The position numbers were made by a program, and so were the translations under genes. Shown here in pieces: positions 1-8,482 of a stretch of DNA of 38,158 nucleotides. How positions within the stretch are numbered: the stretch's first letter is position 1; each line of letters begins with the position of its first letter. The DNA comes from an uncultured Victivallis sp. (GTDB lineage Bacteria > Verrucomicrobiota > Lentisphaeria > Victivallales > Victivallaceae), in contig CALXNS010000046.1 of the NCBI GenBank assembly GCA_944389815.1, forward strand, positions 1-38,158. The letters are read 5' to 3'. The notes under the pieces are model-generated. The model saw nothing but the letters and a program-made list of their open reading frames with translations. It was not told the origin of the DNA and did not search any database.

Positions 1-51
1 GGAAAAAAAATCTTTTTCGTCATTTCCGGAACAACGTTTTGTTTTTTTCGA

Positions 52-80
52 TTGAAAAGAAGCGGTTGCGGTTGTATTTT
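52..80 (+). promoter_or_regulatory. Putative sigma70 promoter of the galE operon
   Basis: TTGAAA at 52-57 and TATTTT at 75-80 are separated by 17 bases. The start codon of galE is 60 bases downstream, with GGAGGA at 123-128. The first 139 bases hold no gene; apart from this promoter and T-rich runs I see nothing in them. Confidence 0.5.
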
Positions 81-139
81 TAATATATGAAGTCACACAC
101 CCGAATGCATCATTCACAACACGGAGGAATTCTGGCAAA

Positions 140-1114
140 ATGAAGAAAGTTCTGGTTGCCGGAGGCGCAGGTTACATCGGCAGCGCCTGTACGGAATATC
201 TGCTTGACCACGGTTACGACGTGACCGTTTTCGACGGACTGATCACCGGACACCGCGAGGCGGTCGATCCGCGGGCCCGGTTCGTGCTCGGCAATCTCGC
301 CGACCGGGAAGCGATCAAAAAGGTCTGCCGTGATGAACAATTCGATGCGATCATGCATTTCGCCGCGTTTTCGCTGGTGGGCGAGTCGATGCGCGATCCT
401 TCCAAATATTTCCGCAACAACGTCGCCGCCGGCATCAATCTGCTCGACGCGGCCGTCGAGGGCGGCGTGAAGAATTTCGTCTTCTCCAGCACCGCGGCTA
501 CCTTCGGACAGCCGGAATCGGTGCCGATCCGCGAAGACGACCGGCAGCTGCCGATCAACCCCTACGGCGAATCCAAGCTCTGTTTCGAAAAAATCCTTCA
601 CTGGTATCATGAGATTCACGGAATCAATTACGCCGCGCTGCGCTACTTCAACGCAGCCGGCGCCACCGAAAAATACGGCGAAGACCACCGCCCGGAAAGT
701 CACCTGATCCCGCTGATCCTTCAGACGATCCGCGGCAAACGTGAAAAACTCATGCTCTACGGCGACGATTACGATACGCCCGACGGCAGCTGCATCCGCG
801 ATTACATCCACATCCTCGACCTCGCGCAGGCGCACGAACTGGCGCTTTCGGCGCCGGAGAGCGGCCATTACAACCTCGGAACCGGCAATGGATTGAGCGT
901 TCTGGAGATCATCAAGGCCGCCGAACACGTCACCGGGAAGAAGGTCAATTACGAAATTGCGCCGCGCCGTCCCGGAGATCCGGCCCGGCTGATCGCGTGC
1001 AGCGAACGCGCCCGCAAGATGCTCAACTGGAAGCCGCAGTTCGAATCGGCTGAGAAGATCATCGAATCCGCCTGGAAGTGGCAGCTCAAACATCCGGACG
1101 GCTACAAGAATTGA
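140..1114 (+). CDS. galE: UDP-glucose 4-epimerase
   Basis: This enzyme interconverts UDP-glucose and UDP-galactose with tightly bound NAD in the cytoplasm, feeding the Leloir pathway and polysaccharide precursors. The 324-residue protein has the Rossmann motif GGAGYIGS at about residues 8-15, a catalytic Ser in the SST stretch near 117 and the YGESK catalytic Tyr/Lys motif at 142-146, all in the usual places for extended short-chain dehydrogenases. It is slightly shorter than the about 338-residue E. coli enzyme. ATG 140 follows a GGAGGA ribosome site with an 11-base gap. It is the first gene of a compact set; the next gene overlaps its end. Specificity for glucose versus N-acetyl sugars cannot be read from the sequence. 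Confidence 0.93.
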   Translation: MKKVLVAGGAGYIGSACTEYLLDHGYDVTVFDGLITGHREAVDPRARFVLGNLADREAIKKVCRDEQFDAIMHFAAFSLVGESMRDPSKYFRNNVAAGINLLDAAVEGGVKNFVFSSTAATFGQPESVPIREDDRQLPINPYGESKLCFEKILHWYHEIHGINYAALRYFNAAGATEKYGEDHRPESHLIPLILQTIRGKREKLMLYGDDYDTPDGSCIRDYIHILDLAQAHELALSAPESGHYNLGTGNGLSVLEIIKAAEHVTGKKVNYEIAPRRPGDPARLIACSERARKMLNWKPQFESAEKIIESAWKWQLKHPDGYKN

Positions 1115-1650
1115 ACTGGCACGAACTGGGGCCGTTCACGGTCTTCGACGTGGAAACCACCGGCATGAGCGCGACGCGCGACCGAATCGTCGAAATCGCC
1201 GCGCTCCGAGTCGAACGTGACGGCACGGTTTCCGAATTCGGTACGCTGGTCAACCCGGGCAGAAGCATTCCCGCGGGCGTGGTCTGCATTCATCACATCA
1301 CCGATGAAATGGTCAAGGACGCTCCGCACTTCGCCCGCGCCGGCCGAGATTTTCTGGAGTTCGCCGCGGATTCGACGCTGGTGGCGCACAATGCCCGGTT
1401 CGATCTGGCGTTTCTCCAGGAAAGTCTGGCCCGTACCGGGCTGCCGCTCTGGCGGGGCAAGACGATCGATTCGATCCGGCTCGTCCGGCAGACGCATCCG
1501 GGGTTGCCGAGTTACAGTTTGCAGAATCTGAGAAGTTATTTCAAGCTGGAGCTTGAGGGGGTGGCCCACCGCGCCGGTTCCGACGTCGGCTGGACGATGC
1601 AGATTCTGGAAATCGCCCTCACCGAGGCGTTGAAGCACGCGGGAAGGTAA
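1078..1650 (+). CDS. DnaQ-like 3'-5' exonuclease (DEDDh family)
   Basis: A 190-residue protein that is essentially only an exonuclease domain, as in the proofreading epsilon subunit of DNA polymerase III. Exo I is FDVETTG, Exo II is in VAHNARFDLAFL and Exo III has the His-x4-Asp spacing in AHRAGSD, so all DEDDh catalytic acids appear present. The start is uncertain: GTG 1078 overlaps galE by 37 bases, while TTG 1111 forms a TTGA overlap with the galE stop and gives a shorter N-terminus just ahead of Exo I. Neither has a strong ribosome site, so translational coupling to galE is likely. It could be the replicative proofreader or a stand-alone repair exonuclease; a second DnaQ-like protein is encoded at 27834-28640. 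Confidence 0.85.
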   Translation: MAAQTSGRLQELNWHELGPFTVFDVETTGMSATRDRIVEIAALRVERDGTVSEFGTLVNPGRSIPAGVVCIHHITDEMVKDAPHFARAGRDFLEFAADSTLVAHNARFDLAFLQESLARTGLPLWRGKTIDSIRLVRQTHPGLPSYSLQNLRSYFKLELEGVAHRAGSDVGWTMQILEIALTEALKHAGR

Positions 1651-1656
1651 TCACTC

Positions 1657-3600
1657 ATGACGGAACAGGTCCTCTGGGCGGCGGAAGGATTGAACGCCGC
1701 CATCGGCAATCAGATTCTTTACGCCGACGCCGACTTCGCGGTGCACGCCTCTGAACGGGTCGGGCTGGTCGGCCGAAACGGTTGCGGCAAATCCACACTT
1801 CTGCGGATGATTGCCGGCGGAGAGCAGCCCGCGTCCGGAGCGATCACCCGCGCCCGCGGCCTCCGCACGGCGCTTCTTGCGCAGAATTTCGAACCGGATG
1901 GAGCGCGAACCATCGCCGAAAACGTCGCCGACGGCCTGGCATGGTTCCGTGAAATGCAGCACCAGTTTGAAACACTGCCGGTCAAATCCGCCGAACACGC
2001 CCATCTGGAACACCTCCTGCTGCTCCACGACGGCTGGAATCTGGAATCCAAACTCGACCGGGTGCTTGAAGAACTGGGCCTCCAGTCCGACCGGAACCGG
2101 CTCTGCCACAACCTCTCCGGCGGAGAGAAACGGCGCGTCGCCTTCGCCCGGACGGTCATTTCCGAACCCGATCTTCTGCTGCTCGACGAACCGACCAACC
2201 ATCTCGACATCGCCACGGTGGAGTGGATCGAATCGTTTCTGGGCGCATGGCGCGGCAGTTGTCTTTTCGTGACCCACGACCGCTGTTTCCTCGACCGGAT
2301 CGCCACCAGAATCGTCGAACTCGATCACGGGAAATTTTACAGCTACAACGGCAGTTACGCCGAATTTCTCGCCGCCAAGGCCGAGCGGGAGGCCAACGAG
2401 GATATTCTTGAAGCGAAACGCCGCAGTTTCCTGCGTTCGGAAATCGAATGGGTCCGCCGGTCGCCGAAGGCGCGTCTCCGGCGCAACCTCGGTCGCTTGA
2501 AGCGGTTCAACGAAATTTCCGCGATCCGCGCCCCGCAGCGCGACGGCGAAATGGAACTCCTCATACCTCCCGCCGGGCGCCTCGGCAATAAAACCGTCGA
2601 ATTGAAGGATGTTTCGATCACGCTTGGCGGCAGGGAAATCATTTCCCACTTCAGTTTCGAAATCGAACCCGGCAGCCGTCTCGGCGTCATCGGTCCCAAC
2701 GGCATCGGAAAATCAACCTTGCTGAAGCTCATCACCGGAGAAAAGCGCCCCGATTCCGGCGAAGTAAAAATCGCCGAAACGGTCGAATTCAATTACATCG
2801 ACCAGTCCCGGCTCGTGCTCGACCCGGAGAAAACCGTCGCCGAGGAGATCGGCGAAGGGTGCGAATCCGTGCGGCTCGGAACGGAAAAAATTTCGATCTG
2901 GGGATATCTCAAGAGATTTCTTTTCGAGGACGAGAGAATCAACACCCGGATCCGTTACCTTTCCGGCGGCGAAAAAGCCCGTCTCACACTGGCGAAAATT
3001 CTGAAGAACGGCGGAAATTTCCTCGTGCTCGACGAACCGACCAACGATCTGGATTTGAGCAGTCTGCGGCTTCTCGAAGAGGCACTGGCCGCTTATCGGG
3101 GGTGCGTGCTGGTCGTCAGTCACGACCGTTATTTTCTCAACCGCGTCTGCACGGGGCTTCTCGGTTTCGAATCCGACGGCACGATTCTTTACACGCCGGG
3201 CGATTACGATTATTACGACGAGAAACGCAAGGATCGCGAACGTGCCGCCGCAGCAGCCGCCGCCGCCTCAGAACCGGTTCCGTTGCGGAATAATTCCGCA
3301 ACGCGCAATACCGCAGGGGAAAAACCATCCGCTGATACCGTAAAACCGGTGACGCGCAAACTATCCTGGCGCGAAGAACGCGAACTGGAGAACATGGAAA
3401 ACGCCGTTGAAAATGCGGAAAACGCCGTGCAGGAGATCGAAGCGTGTTTCGGCGATCCGGATTTCTTCAATAAATACGGCGCACGCACAGTCGAACTTCA
3501 GACCAAACTGGATGAAGCCCGCGCCAAGGTCAATTGCCTCTACGCGCGCTGGGAGGAGCTTGAAGCAAAACGCGCCGCGGCGACGGAGGGAGCCGGATGA
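1657..3600 (+). CDS. ABC-F family ATPase, Uup-like
   Basis: A 647-residue soluble protein with two ATP-binding cassettes and no membrane segment, typical of ABC-F ribosome-associated factors. Cassette 1 has Walker A GRNGCGKST at about 39-47, signature LSGGEKRR near 153 and Walker B LLLLDEPTNHLD near 173. Cassette 2 repeats these as GPNGIGKST, YLSGGEKARL and LVLDEPTNDLD. An Arg/Lys-rich inter-domain linker lies between, and an Ala-rich stretch leads to a C-terminal coiled coil (about 560-640), which is the feature that points to Uup rather than EttA. Uup proteins are linked to ribosome rescue and suppression of transposon excision. ATG 1657 is preceded by GGAAGG nine bases upstream; the stop overlaps the next start as ATGA. 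Confidence 0.88.
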   Translation: MTEQVLWAAEGLNAAIGNQILYADADFAVHASERVGLVGRNGCGKSTLLRMIAGGEQPASGAITRARGLRTALLAQNFEPDGARTIAENVADGLAWFREMQHQFETLPVKSAEHAHLEHLLLLHDGWNLESKLDRVLEELGLQSDRNRLCHNLSGGEKRRVAFARTVISEPDLLLLDEPTNHLDIATVEWIESFLGAWRGSCLFVTHDRCFLDRIATRIVELDHGKFYSYNGSYAEFLAAKAEREANEDILEAKRRSFLRSEIEWVRRSPKARLRRNLGRLKRFNEISAIRAPQRDGEMELLIPPAGRLGNKTVELKDVSITLGGREIISHFSFEIEPGSRLGVIGPNGIGKSTLLKLITGEKRPDSGEVKIAETVEFNYIDQSRLVLDPEKTVAEEIGEGCESVRLGTEKISIWGYLKRFLFEDERINTRIRYLSGGEKARLTLAKILKNGGNFLVLDEPTNDLDLSSLRLLEEALAAYRGCVLVVSHDRYFLNRVCTGLLGFESDGTILYTPGDYDYYDEKRKDRERAAAAAAAASEPVPLRNNSATRNTAGEKPSADTVKPVTRKLSWREERELENMENAVENAENAVQEIEACFGDPDFFNKYGARTVELQTKLDEARAKVNCLYARWEELEAKRAAATEGAG

Positions 3601-4259
3601 AGCCCGCGCCGGGAAAAATTCTCTGGCACGGCAGCACGCAGCTTGCTCCGCTGCCGCCGGTTCTGGTCGGCTGCGGCGATGGAGTCCGCTTCCGGTGGAA
3701 TTTGATTACGGTTGCGTGGACGGGAATCATCTGCAGTGCGCCGCCGATGCTCTCGATTTCAATCCGGCCGGAACGGCATTCGCACGCCATTATACGCGAA
3801 TGCGGCGAATTCACCGTCAATCTGCCGACCGAACGCCTCGCTCGAATCGTGGACTGGTGCGGCGTCGTTTCCGGACGCGATCTGGATAAATTCGCCCGTA
3901 CCGGATTGACCGCGCTTCGAGGAAGCGAAGTGAACGCGCCGCTCGTGGCGGAGGCGCCGCTCTCGCTGGAGTGCCGCGTGACGAAGAGTCTTGAACTGGG
4001 CAGTCATACGCTTTTTCTTGCCGAGATCGTTGCTGTTCAGGCGGAGGCGTCGCTCCTCAATGCCGACGGGAAATTCCATCTGGAAAAGGCCGGGCTTCTC
4101 GCCTACGCCCACGGACACTATTATGCTCTCGGGCGGGAGATCGGACACTTCGGGTTCTCGGTCCGCAAAAAACCGCTTCCCGCCGCCGTAAACCGACGCA
4201 GAAAGCAGAGGAACGCCGCCTCTCGTCCCTCCCCCGGAACGAAACCGGAAAAACAGTAA
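3597..4259 (+). CDS. Flavin reductase-like (FMN-binding split-barrel) protein
   Basis: This 220-residue protein resembles the flavin reductase/flavoredoxin family, which bind FMN and carry out NAD(P)H-dependent flavin reduction or electron transfer. Family signs are the early stretch VLVGCGDGVRFRWNLITVAWTGIICSAPPMLSISIRP, where a family member normally enters the FMN-binding barrel, followed by GEFTVNLPT and the later LGSHTLFLAEIVAV. The C-terminal 30 residues are basic and low in complexity and look like a disordered tail. It is translationally coupled to the ABC-F gene (ATGA overlap at 3597) behind GGAGG. The electron partner is unknown; a rubredoxin and a flavodiiron protein occur elsewhere in the window but not in this operon. 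Confidence 0.8.
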   Translation: MKPAPGKILWHGSTQLAPLPPVLVGCGDGVRFRWNLITVAWTGIICSAPPMLSISIRPERHSHAIIRECGEFTVNLPTERLARIVDWCGVVSGRDLDKFARTGLTALRGSEVNAPLVAEAPLSLECRVTKSLELGSHTLFLAEIVAVQAEASLLNADGKFHLEKAGLLAYAHGHYYALGREIGHFGFSVRKKPLPAAVNRRRKQRNAASRPSPGTKPEKQ

Positions 4260-4271
4260 GGAAAATTCATC

Positions 4272-5009
4272 ATGCAGGAACTTTTTCAACTCTTGCAGCA
4301 ATCGCATCACACGGTCGCATTCACCGGCGCCGGAATTTCGACGCTCTCGGGCATCCGCGATTTCCGCGGGAAAAACGGCGTCTATCTCGAACCGTGGCAC
4401 GGCAGACAGGTGGAGGAGATCCTGTCGCTGAGCTGTTTCCGGGAGGATCCGTCGCTCTTCTACCGCTGGGCGGAGGAGTTCATCTACCGTCTGGACGAAT
4501 TTCATCCGGCCGCAGTTCACCGCGTTCTGGCAAAACTGGAAGCGGCCGGTCTCCTGGCCGCAGTCTACACGCAGAACATCGACCTGCTCCATCAGAAAGC
4601 CGGCAGTCGCCGCGTGTATGAACTTCACGGCAGCCCGGCGCATCACCACTGTCTCCGGTGCCGGCGCGAATTCGCGTATGAGCTCATTGCACCGCGCGTT
4701 CTCGCCGGAGAGACGCCGCATTGTGATGTATGCGGCGGCATCATCAAGCCGGACATCGTCTTTTACGGAGAGAATCTCGACGAAGCGCTGCTCGATCAGG
4801 CGTTCGAGGAGTTCTACCGCGCAGATCTGCTTCTCGTGCTCGGCAGCAGCCTCACGGTGCAACCGGCGGCGTCGCTGCCGCTTGCAACCCAGCGCGGCGG
4901 CGGCAAAATCGTCATCGTCAACGCACAGCCGACGCCGCTCGACCGGATGGCCGTACTGAAATTCGACGATCTTGCCACCGTGTTCGGAGAACTGGAACAA
5001 AAATTGTGA
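4272..5009 (+). CDS. Sirtuin, NAD-dependent protein deacylase
   Basis: Sir2-family enzymes remove acyl groups from lysine using NAD. The 245-residue protein shows GAGIST at 19-24, GIRDFRG at 27-33, the TQNID NAD-ribose motif at 100-104, the catalytic His at 119 in ELHGS, GSSL at about 191-194, and a structural zinc site of Cys127, Cys130, Cys151 and Cys154. Length is normal for bacterial sirtuins. The CobB-type Tyr/Arg desuccinylase pair is not obvious, so I do not assign acyl specificity. ATG 4272 lies eight bases after AAGGA. It is the last gene of the operon begun by galE and converges with the next gene. Confidence 0.92.
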   Translation: MQELFQLLQQSHHTVAFTGAGISTLSGIRDFRGKNGVYLEPWHGRQVEEILSLSCFREDPSLFYRWAEEFIYRLDEFHPAAVHRVLAKLEAAGLLAAVYTQNIDLLHQKAGSRRVYELHGSPAHHHCLRCRREFAYELIAPRVLAGETPHCDVCGGIIKPDIVFYGENLDEALLDQAFEEFYRADLLLVLGSSLTVQPAASLPLATQRGGGKIVIVNAQPTPLDRMAVLKFDDLATVFGELEQKL

Positions 5010-5020
5010 AGAGCACGTTC

Positions 5021-5049
5021 CGGCGTTTCCTGTCCGCAGAAACACGCCG
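5021..5049. terminator. Hairpin between convergent genes
   Basis: CGGCGTTTC at 5021-5029 pairs with GAAACACGCCG at 5039-5049, leaving a one-base bulge. It fills the 51-base gap between the sirtuin and the convergent hydrolase gene. There is no following T-run, so it is at best an imperfect terminator. Confidence 0.35.
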
Positions 5050-5060
5050 CAGTTCGCCGT

Positions 5061-5897
5061 TCACACCTCCAGAACCATTCCGTCCCACGCGACGCCGATG
5101 CCGTGCGGGGCGAACCACTCCACAAGATCCTGATGATTCGCGCCGCCGTTGTGCGAGAAATGGTTGACGAAAACCGGAGTCTCCTTCCGGATGCACCCGA
5201 GTTTGAGCAGTTCGTCGCGGAACGCGACCGAACAATTCGCCCCCATGTGGCCCCGGCTGCAATCCGCATAACGGAGACCGCAGGTGCTCTCGATCACCGC
5301 GGCATCCAGTTTGACGCCGTGCAGCGCCGTCCAGGACTCTTCCGGCAGAAAACCGGTATCGTTCGCCAGCAGAATCGAACGGCCGTTTCGCCGGAGAACG
5401 AGAATTTGCGCTTCGCGTCCGGGCGCGTGATCGGCCCGGAGCGGCAGGATTTCCAGATCCTCGTCAACGACCTTTTTCGCATCTTCAAGAATATTTTTTT
5501 CAATTTGCAGCTCGTCAAACCCGATCGCCGCCCCATCCGCCGCCGCGCAGGAGATGATGCGCCGGAAGATCGAACGCGATCCGAAGATACGCAACGGATG
5601 CGACACCTGACTGAACCACGGCGTGTGCCGCCAGTATAAATCCGTCACATTGAGATGATCTTCGTGCGGGTGTGTGAAAACGATCCGCTTGATCTTCGTC
5701 AGATCGATTTTGAATTCCGTCGCCTGCCAGAAAGCGTCCGGTCCGAAATCCACCAACGTATCCATGTCGATCCGGTAACTGCAGCGACGGCGCAGTTCGC
5801 GGCCGCCGTCGCGCATCGCCTTTGCACAGACCGGACACTCACACCAGAGGGCGGGGATTCCTTCCGCCGCCGCGGTTCCGAGAAATTGAATTCGCAT
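5061..5897 (-). CDS. MBL-fold metallo-hydrolase, PhnP-like
   Basis: A 278-residue metallo-beta-lactamase-fold protein. It opens MRIQFLGTAAAEG, has a Cys cluster CECPVC at residues 19-24 with Cys39, and the metal-binding motif HPHEDH at 76-81, then further metal ligands in LRADHAPG, LLANDTG and FVNHFSHNGG. The early Cys cluster and overall order resemble PhnP, a cyclic phosphodiesterase, but no phosphonate genes lie nearby, so substrate is not assigned. ATG 5897 is chosen because GGGTGA precedes it by five bases and the fold begins there; an upstream ATG at 5909 has poor ribosome-site spacing. It diverges from the pyrophosphatase gene. Confidence 0.82.
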   Translation of the reverse strand: MRIQFLGTAAAEGIPALWCECPVCAKAMRDGGRELRRRCSYRIDMDTLVDFGPDAFWQATEFKIDLTKIKRIVFTHPHEDHLNVTDLYWRHTPWFSQVSHPLRIFGSRSIFRRIISCAAADGAAIGFDELQIEKNILEDAKKVVDEDLEILPLRADHAPGREAQILVLRRNGRSILLANDTGFLPEESWTALHGVKLDAAVIESTCGLRYADCSRGHMGANCSVAFRDELLKLGCIRKETPVFVNHFSHNGGANHQDLVEWFAPHGIGVAWDGMVLEV

Positions 5898-5981
5898 TGT
5901 GTCACCCATGCTCCCGTTTGTTTTTCCAGGCACCCTGACGCGCCATATCGGGAAATCTAACTCGGAATTTGCAAAAGTCAA

Positions 5982-6010
5982 TTGCAAAAGTTGCGCCGCT
6001 CCACTATATT
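5982..6010 (+). promoter_or_regulatory. Sigma70-type promoter of the pyrophosphatase operon
   Basis: TTGCAA at 5982-5987 and TATATT at 6005-6010 are 17 bases apart, and AAGGAG at 6021-6026 precedes ATG 6036, giving a leader of about 20 bases. Confidence 0.65.
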
Positions 6011-6035
6011 ATCCGTAAAAAAGGAGTAAAATCCG

Positions 6036-7700
6036 ATGAAACCGCAGATTTTCGTCAGCGGCCACCGCAATCCGGACGTCGACAGTCTGGCCTCCGCCGC
6101 CGCCCTCGCCGAACTGCGTCGGCGACAGGGAGCAGAAAATATTCAGCCGTTGTGTCCGGGCATTCTGCCCGACCGGGCAAAGCATCTTTTTGAAAAATTC
6201 CAGATCACGCCGCCCGTGTGCCGAAACGACGTCTATCCGCGCGTCCGCGACATCATGGAAAATGCGGAAATCATTCCCGCCGGAAAAACCTTGTTCGAAG
6301 CGGTTCGGCAACTGCGCAGCTCCGGACTTCCCAGACTGCCGGTCGCAGATGCCGGCGGAAAATTTCTCGGCATGCTCAGTCCGCTCAATTTGCTCAGCAG
6401 CCTCCTTGATCTCGACGGTGACGGCAGCGGCCTCGCCGGCAGGCGCATTTACAGTTCGATCCGCCTGATGCGGCAGTTGCTCGAAGCGGATGAACCCGTC
6501 AGCATCGATCCCGACGCTGAGCAGGAGTTCGAAGTCTACGTGGCCGCAATGAGCCTCGAGAGCTTCGAAGAACATCTCCCGCGCGGCAACAATCGCGAAC
6601 TGGCCGTCATCGCCGGAGACCGCCCGGAAATTCATCTGCGGGCTCTCCACCGGAAGATCCGGCTGCTGATCGTCACCGGGCGGAGAAATGTGGACTCCTT
6701 CATATGCAAGGAAGCCGCCGAACAGGGCGTGGCGATTCTGCATACCCGCTTCGATTCGGCCACGGCGATCCGCCGCTTGAAATTCAGCGTGCCGGTCGAA
6801 CACTGCCAATTCCCGGAAATTACCTTGAACCTTGCGCCGGACGACCGGCTGCGGGATGTGCGGAACCGTGTCGTCAATCAGCCCGAAGACGTGATCCCGG
6901 TCGTTGAAGAAGACGGTTCGCTGCGGGGCGTTGTGCTCAAACAATCGTTCAGTGCGCCGCTGCCCGCACGAATGATCCTCGTGGATCACAACGAAATCGA
7001 TCAGAGCATTCCGGGCGCGGAAGAGCTTCCGGTCATCGAAGTGGTCGATCACCACCGCATCGGCATGATGCCGACGGCAACTCCGATCAAGTTCACCGGA
7101 GATACGGTCGGCAGCACCTGCACGCTGGTGGCGTCGATGTTCCGCAGTTCGGGCGAGAGCCTGACGCCGGGACTGGCCGGCCTGCTGCTTGGCGGCATCA
7201 TTTCAGATACGTTGCTTTTGAAATCCCCGACCACCGCGGCGCTCGACTGCCGCATGTGCGAATGGCTGGAGAAGCTTTCCGGCGTCAAGGGCAGCGATTT
7301 GATGGCCGAACTGATGCGGATCGATTCGCCTCTGGCGGTCAAACCCGCCCGGGACGTCGTCAACGGCGACCGCAAGGATTACACCGACGGTTCCTTCCAT
7401 TTCGCGCTCGCGCAGGTGGAGGAGACCAATCTGGAACTTCTCCATCAGCGCCGCGAGGAACTTGCCGGAGAAATCCGGGAAATTCTCGGCAGTGAAAAAC
7501 TCGACTTTTTCGGATTGCTGGTCACCGATGCCGTGCGGGAGAATTCCGAACTGCTCATGCTCGGCGCGCCGGAAATCATCCGGAGCCTCCCCTATGAACA
7601 AATCGGACCGGATCTCTTCGCATTGCCCGGCGTTCTCAGCCGCAAAAAACAGCTTCTGCCGCAAATTCTTGCAATCACGGCGGCGTTGCAGAAAAATTGA
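6036..7700 (+). CDS. ppaC: CBS-domain family II inorganic pyrophosphatase
   Basis: This 554-residue enzyme hydrolyses pyrophosphate to phosphate, probably with Mn or Co. The DHH domain supplies GHRNPDVDS (His10, Asp14, Asp16), LVDHNE (Asp317), DHH at 338-340 and Asp391 in GIISDT; the DHHA2 domain ends with the substrate-binding SRKKQ at 535-539. Between residues about 60 and 305 it carries a regulatory insert of two CBS halves flanking a DRTGG-like domain, which in characterised CBS-pyrophosphatases binds adenine nucleotides and inhibits or activates the enzyme. ATG 6036 has AAGGAG nine bases upstream. It is the first gene of a three-gene operon and its stop overlaps a possible TTG start of trmO. 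Confidence 0.92.
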   Translation: MKPQIFVSGHRNPDVDSLASAAALAELRRRQGAENIQPLCPGILPDRAKHLFEKFQITPPVCRNDVYPRVRDIMENAEIIPAGKTLFEAVRQLRSSGLPRLPVADAGGKFLGMLSPLNLLSSLLDLDGDGSGLAGRRIYSSIRLMRQLLEADEPVSIDPDAEQEFEVYVAAMSLESFEEHLPRGNNRELAVIAGDRPEIHLRALHRKIRLLIVTGRRNVDSFICKEAAEQGVAILHTRFDSATAIRRLKFSVPVEHCQFPEITLNLAPDDRLRDVRNRVVNQPEDVIPVVEEDGSLRGVVLKQSFSAPLPARMILVDHNEIDQSIPGAEELPVIEVVDHHRIGMMPTATPIKFTGDTVGSTCTLVASMFRSSGESLTPGLAGLLLGGIISDTLLLKSPTTAALDCRMCEWLEKLSGVKGSDLMAELMRIDSPLAVKPARDVVNGDRKDYTDGSFHFALAQVEETNLELLHQRREELAGEIREILGSEKLDFFGLLVTDAVRENSELLMLGAPEIIRSLPYEQIGPDLFALPGVLSRKKQLLPQILAITAALQKN

Positions 7701-7705
7701 CCTGC

Positions 7706-8482
7706 ATGGAATTCACGTTCACACCGATCGGCTTCGTCCGCGGCGGCGGCCGTTATCCGCAGGAAGCGCCGCGACAGGCGTGTTACGCGGACAACCGCGG
7801 CGTAATCGAACTGGAACCGCACCGGAATTTCGAAACCGCCGCCGCCGAACTTGCCGGATTCGACCGGATCTGGGTGCTCTTCGTCTTCGATCGGAACTCC
7901 CACTGGACGCCCCGGGTGCGTCCGCCGCTCGGCGGAATGCAGCGGAAAATCGGCGTTTTCGCCACCCGGTCGCCGTACCGGCCGAATCCGATCGGGCTGT
8001 CCGCAATTGAATTGACCGGCGTCCGCGGCCGGAAACTTTTCATCCGCAATTTCGATCTTCTCGACGGCACGCCGGTGCTGGACGTCAAGCCCTACATTCC
8101 TGTTGCGGACTCCTTTCCGGAAGCCGCGACCGGCTGGCGCGGCGAAGTGCAGGAACCGTCAATCCAGCTGCATTTCACCGAAAACGCCCGACGCGCATCC
8201 AGCTGGATTCTCTCCCACGGAGGACCGGATCTTGCCGAAACGGCCCGAGTCCAGCTCTCCACTCGGGAGATGGACACCCGGCGGCAACGGTTGCAGCAGC
8301 GTGCCGAAAACGCGTGGGTTCTGGCGTTCCGCACCTGGCGAATCGATTTTGAATGGATATCGCCGGACGAAATTCTGGTCACGGCGATCCGTTCAGGATA
8401 CGAAGAAGCCGAACTCCACCCGGACGCGCCCGATCCCTACCACGACAAAGAACTGCATCGAGCCTACCGGAGGCTTCCGTGA
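7706..8482 (+). CDS. trmO: tRNA (N6-threonylcarbamoyladenosine37-N6)-methyltransferase TrmO
   Basis: TrmO (YaeB/TsaA family) transfers a methyl group from S-adenosylmethionine to t6A37 of tRNA-Thr. The 258-residue protein opens FTFTPIGFVR, then has the family's GVIELEPH, FDRIWVLFVFDRN, KIGVFATRSPYRPNPIGLS and LLDGTPVLDVKPYIPVADSF, the most conserved blocks. It includes the longer C-terminal region (to EELHPDAPDPYHDKELHRAYRRLP) also seen in E. coli YaeB. ATG 7706 is taken as start; TTG 7697 would overlap the pyrophosphatase stop as TTGA and add three residues, and neither has a clear ribosome site, so coupling is likely. The stop overlaps the next start as GTGA. Confidence 0.92.
   Translation: MEFTFTPIGFVRGGGRYPQEAPRQACYADNRGVIELEPHRNFETAAAELAGFDRIWVLFVFDRNSHWTPRVRPPLGGMQRKIGVFATRSPYRPNPIGLSAIELTGVRGRKLFIRNFDLLDGTPVLDVKPYIPVADSFPEAATGWRGEVQEPSIQLHFTENARRASSWILSHGGPDLAETARVQLSTREMDTRRQRLQQRAENAWVLAFRTWRIDFEWISPDEILVTAIRSGYEEAELHPDAPDPYHDKELHRAYRRLP

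Noticed and set aside
3759..5045. A 428-codon minus-strand frame opposite the flavin-reductase and sirtuin genes
   Set aside because: It spans two convincingly identified plus-strand genes and shows no domain of its own.
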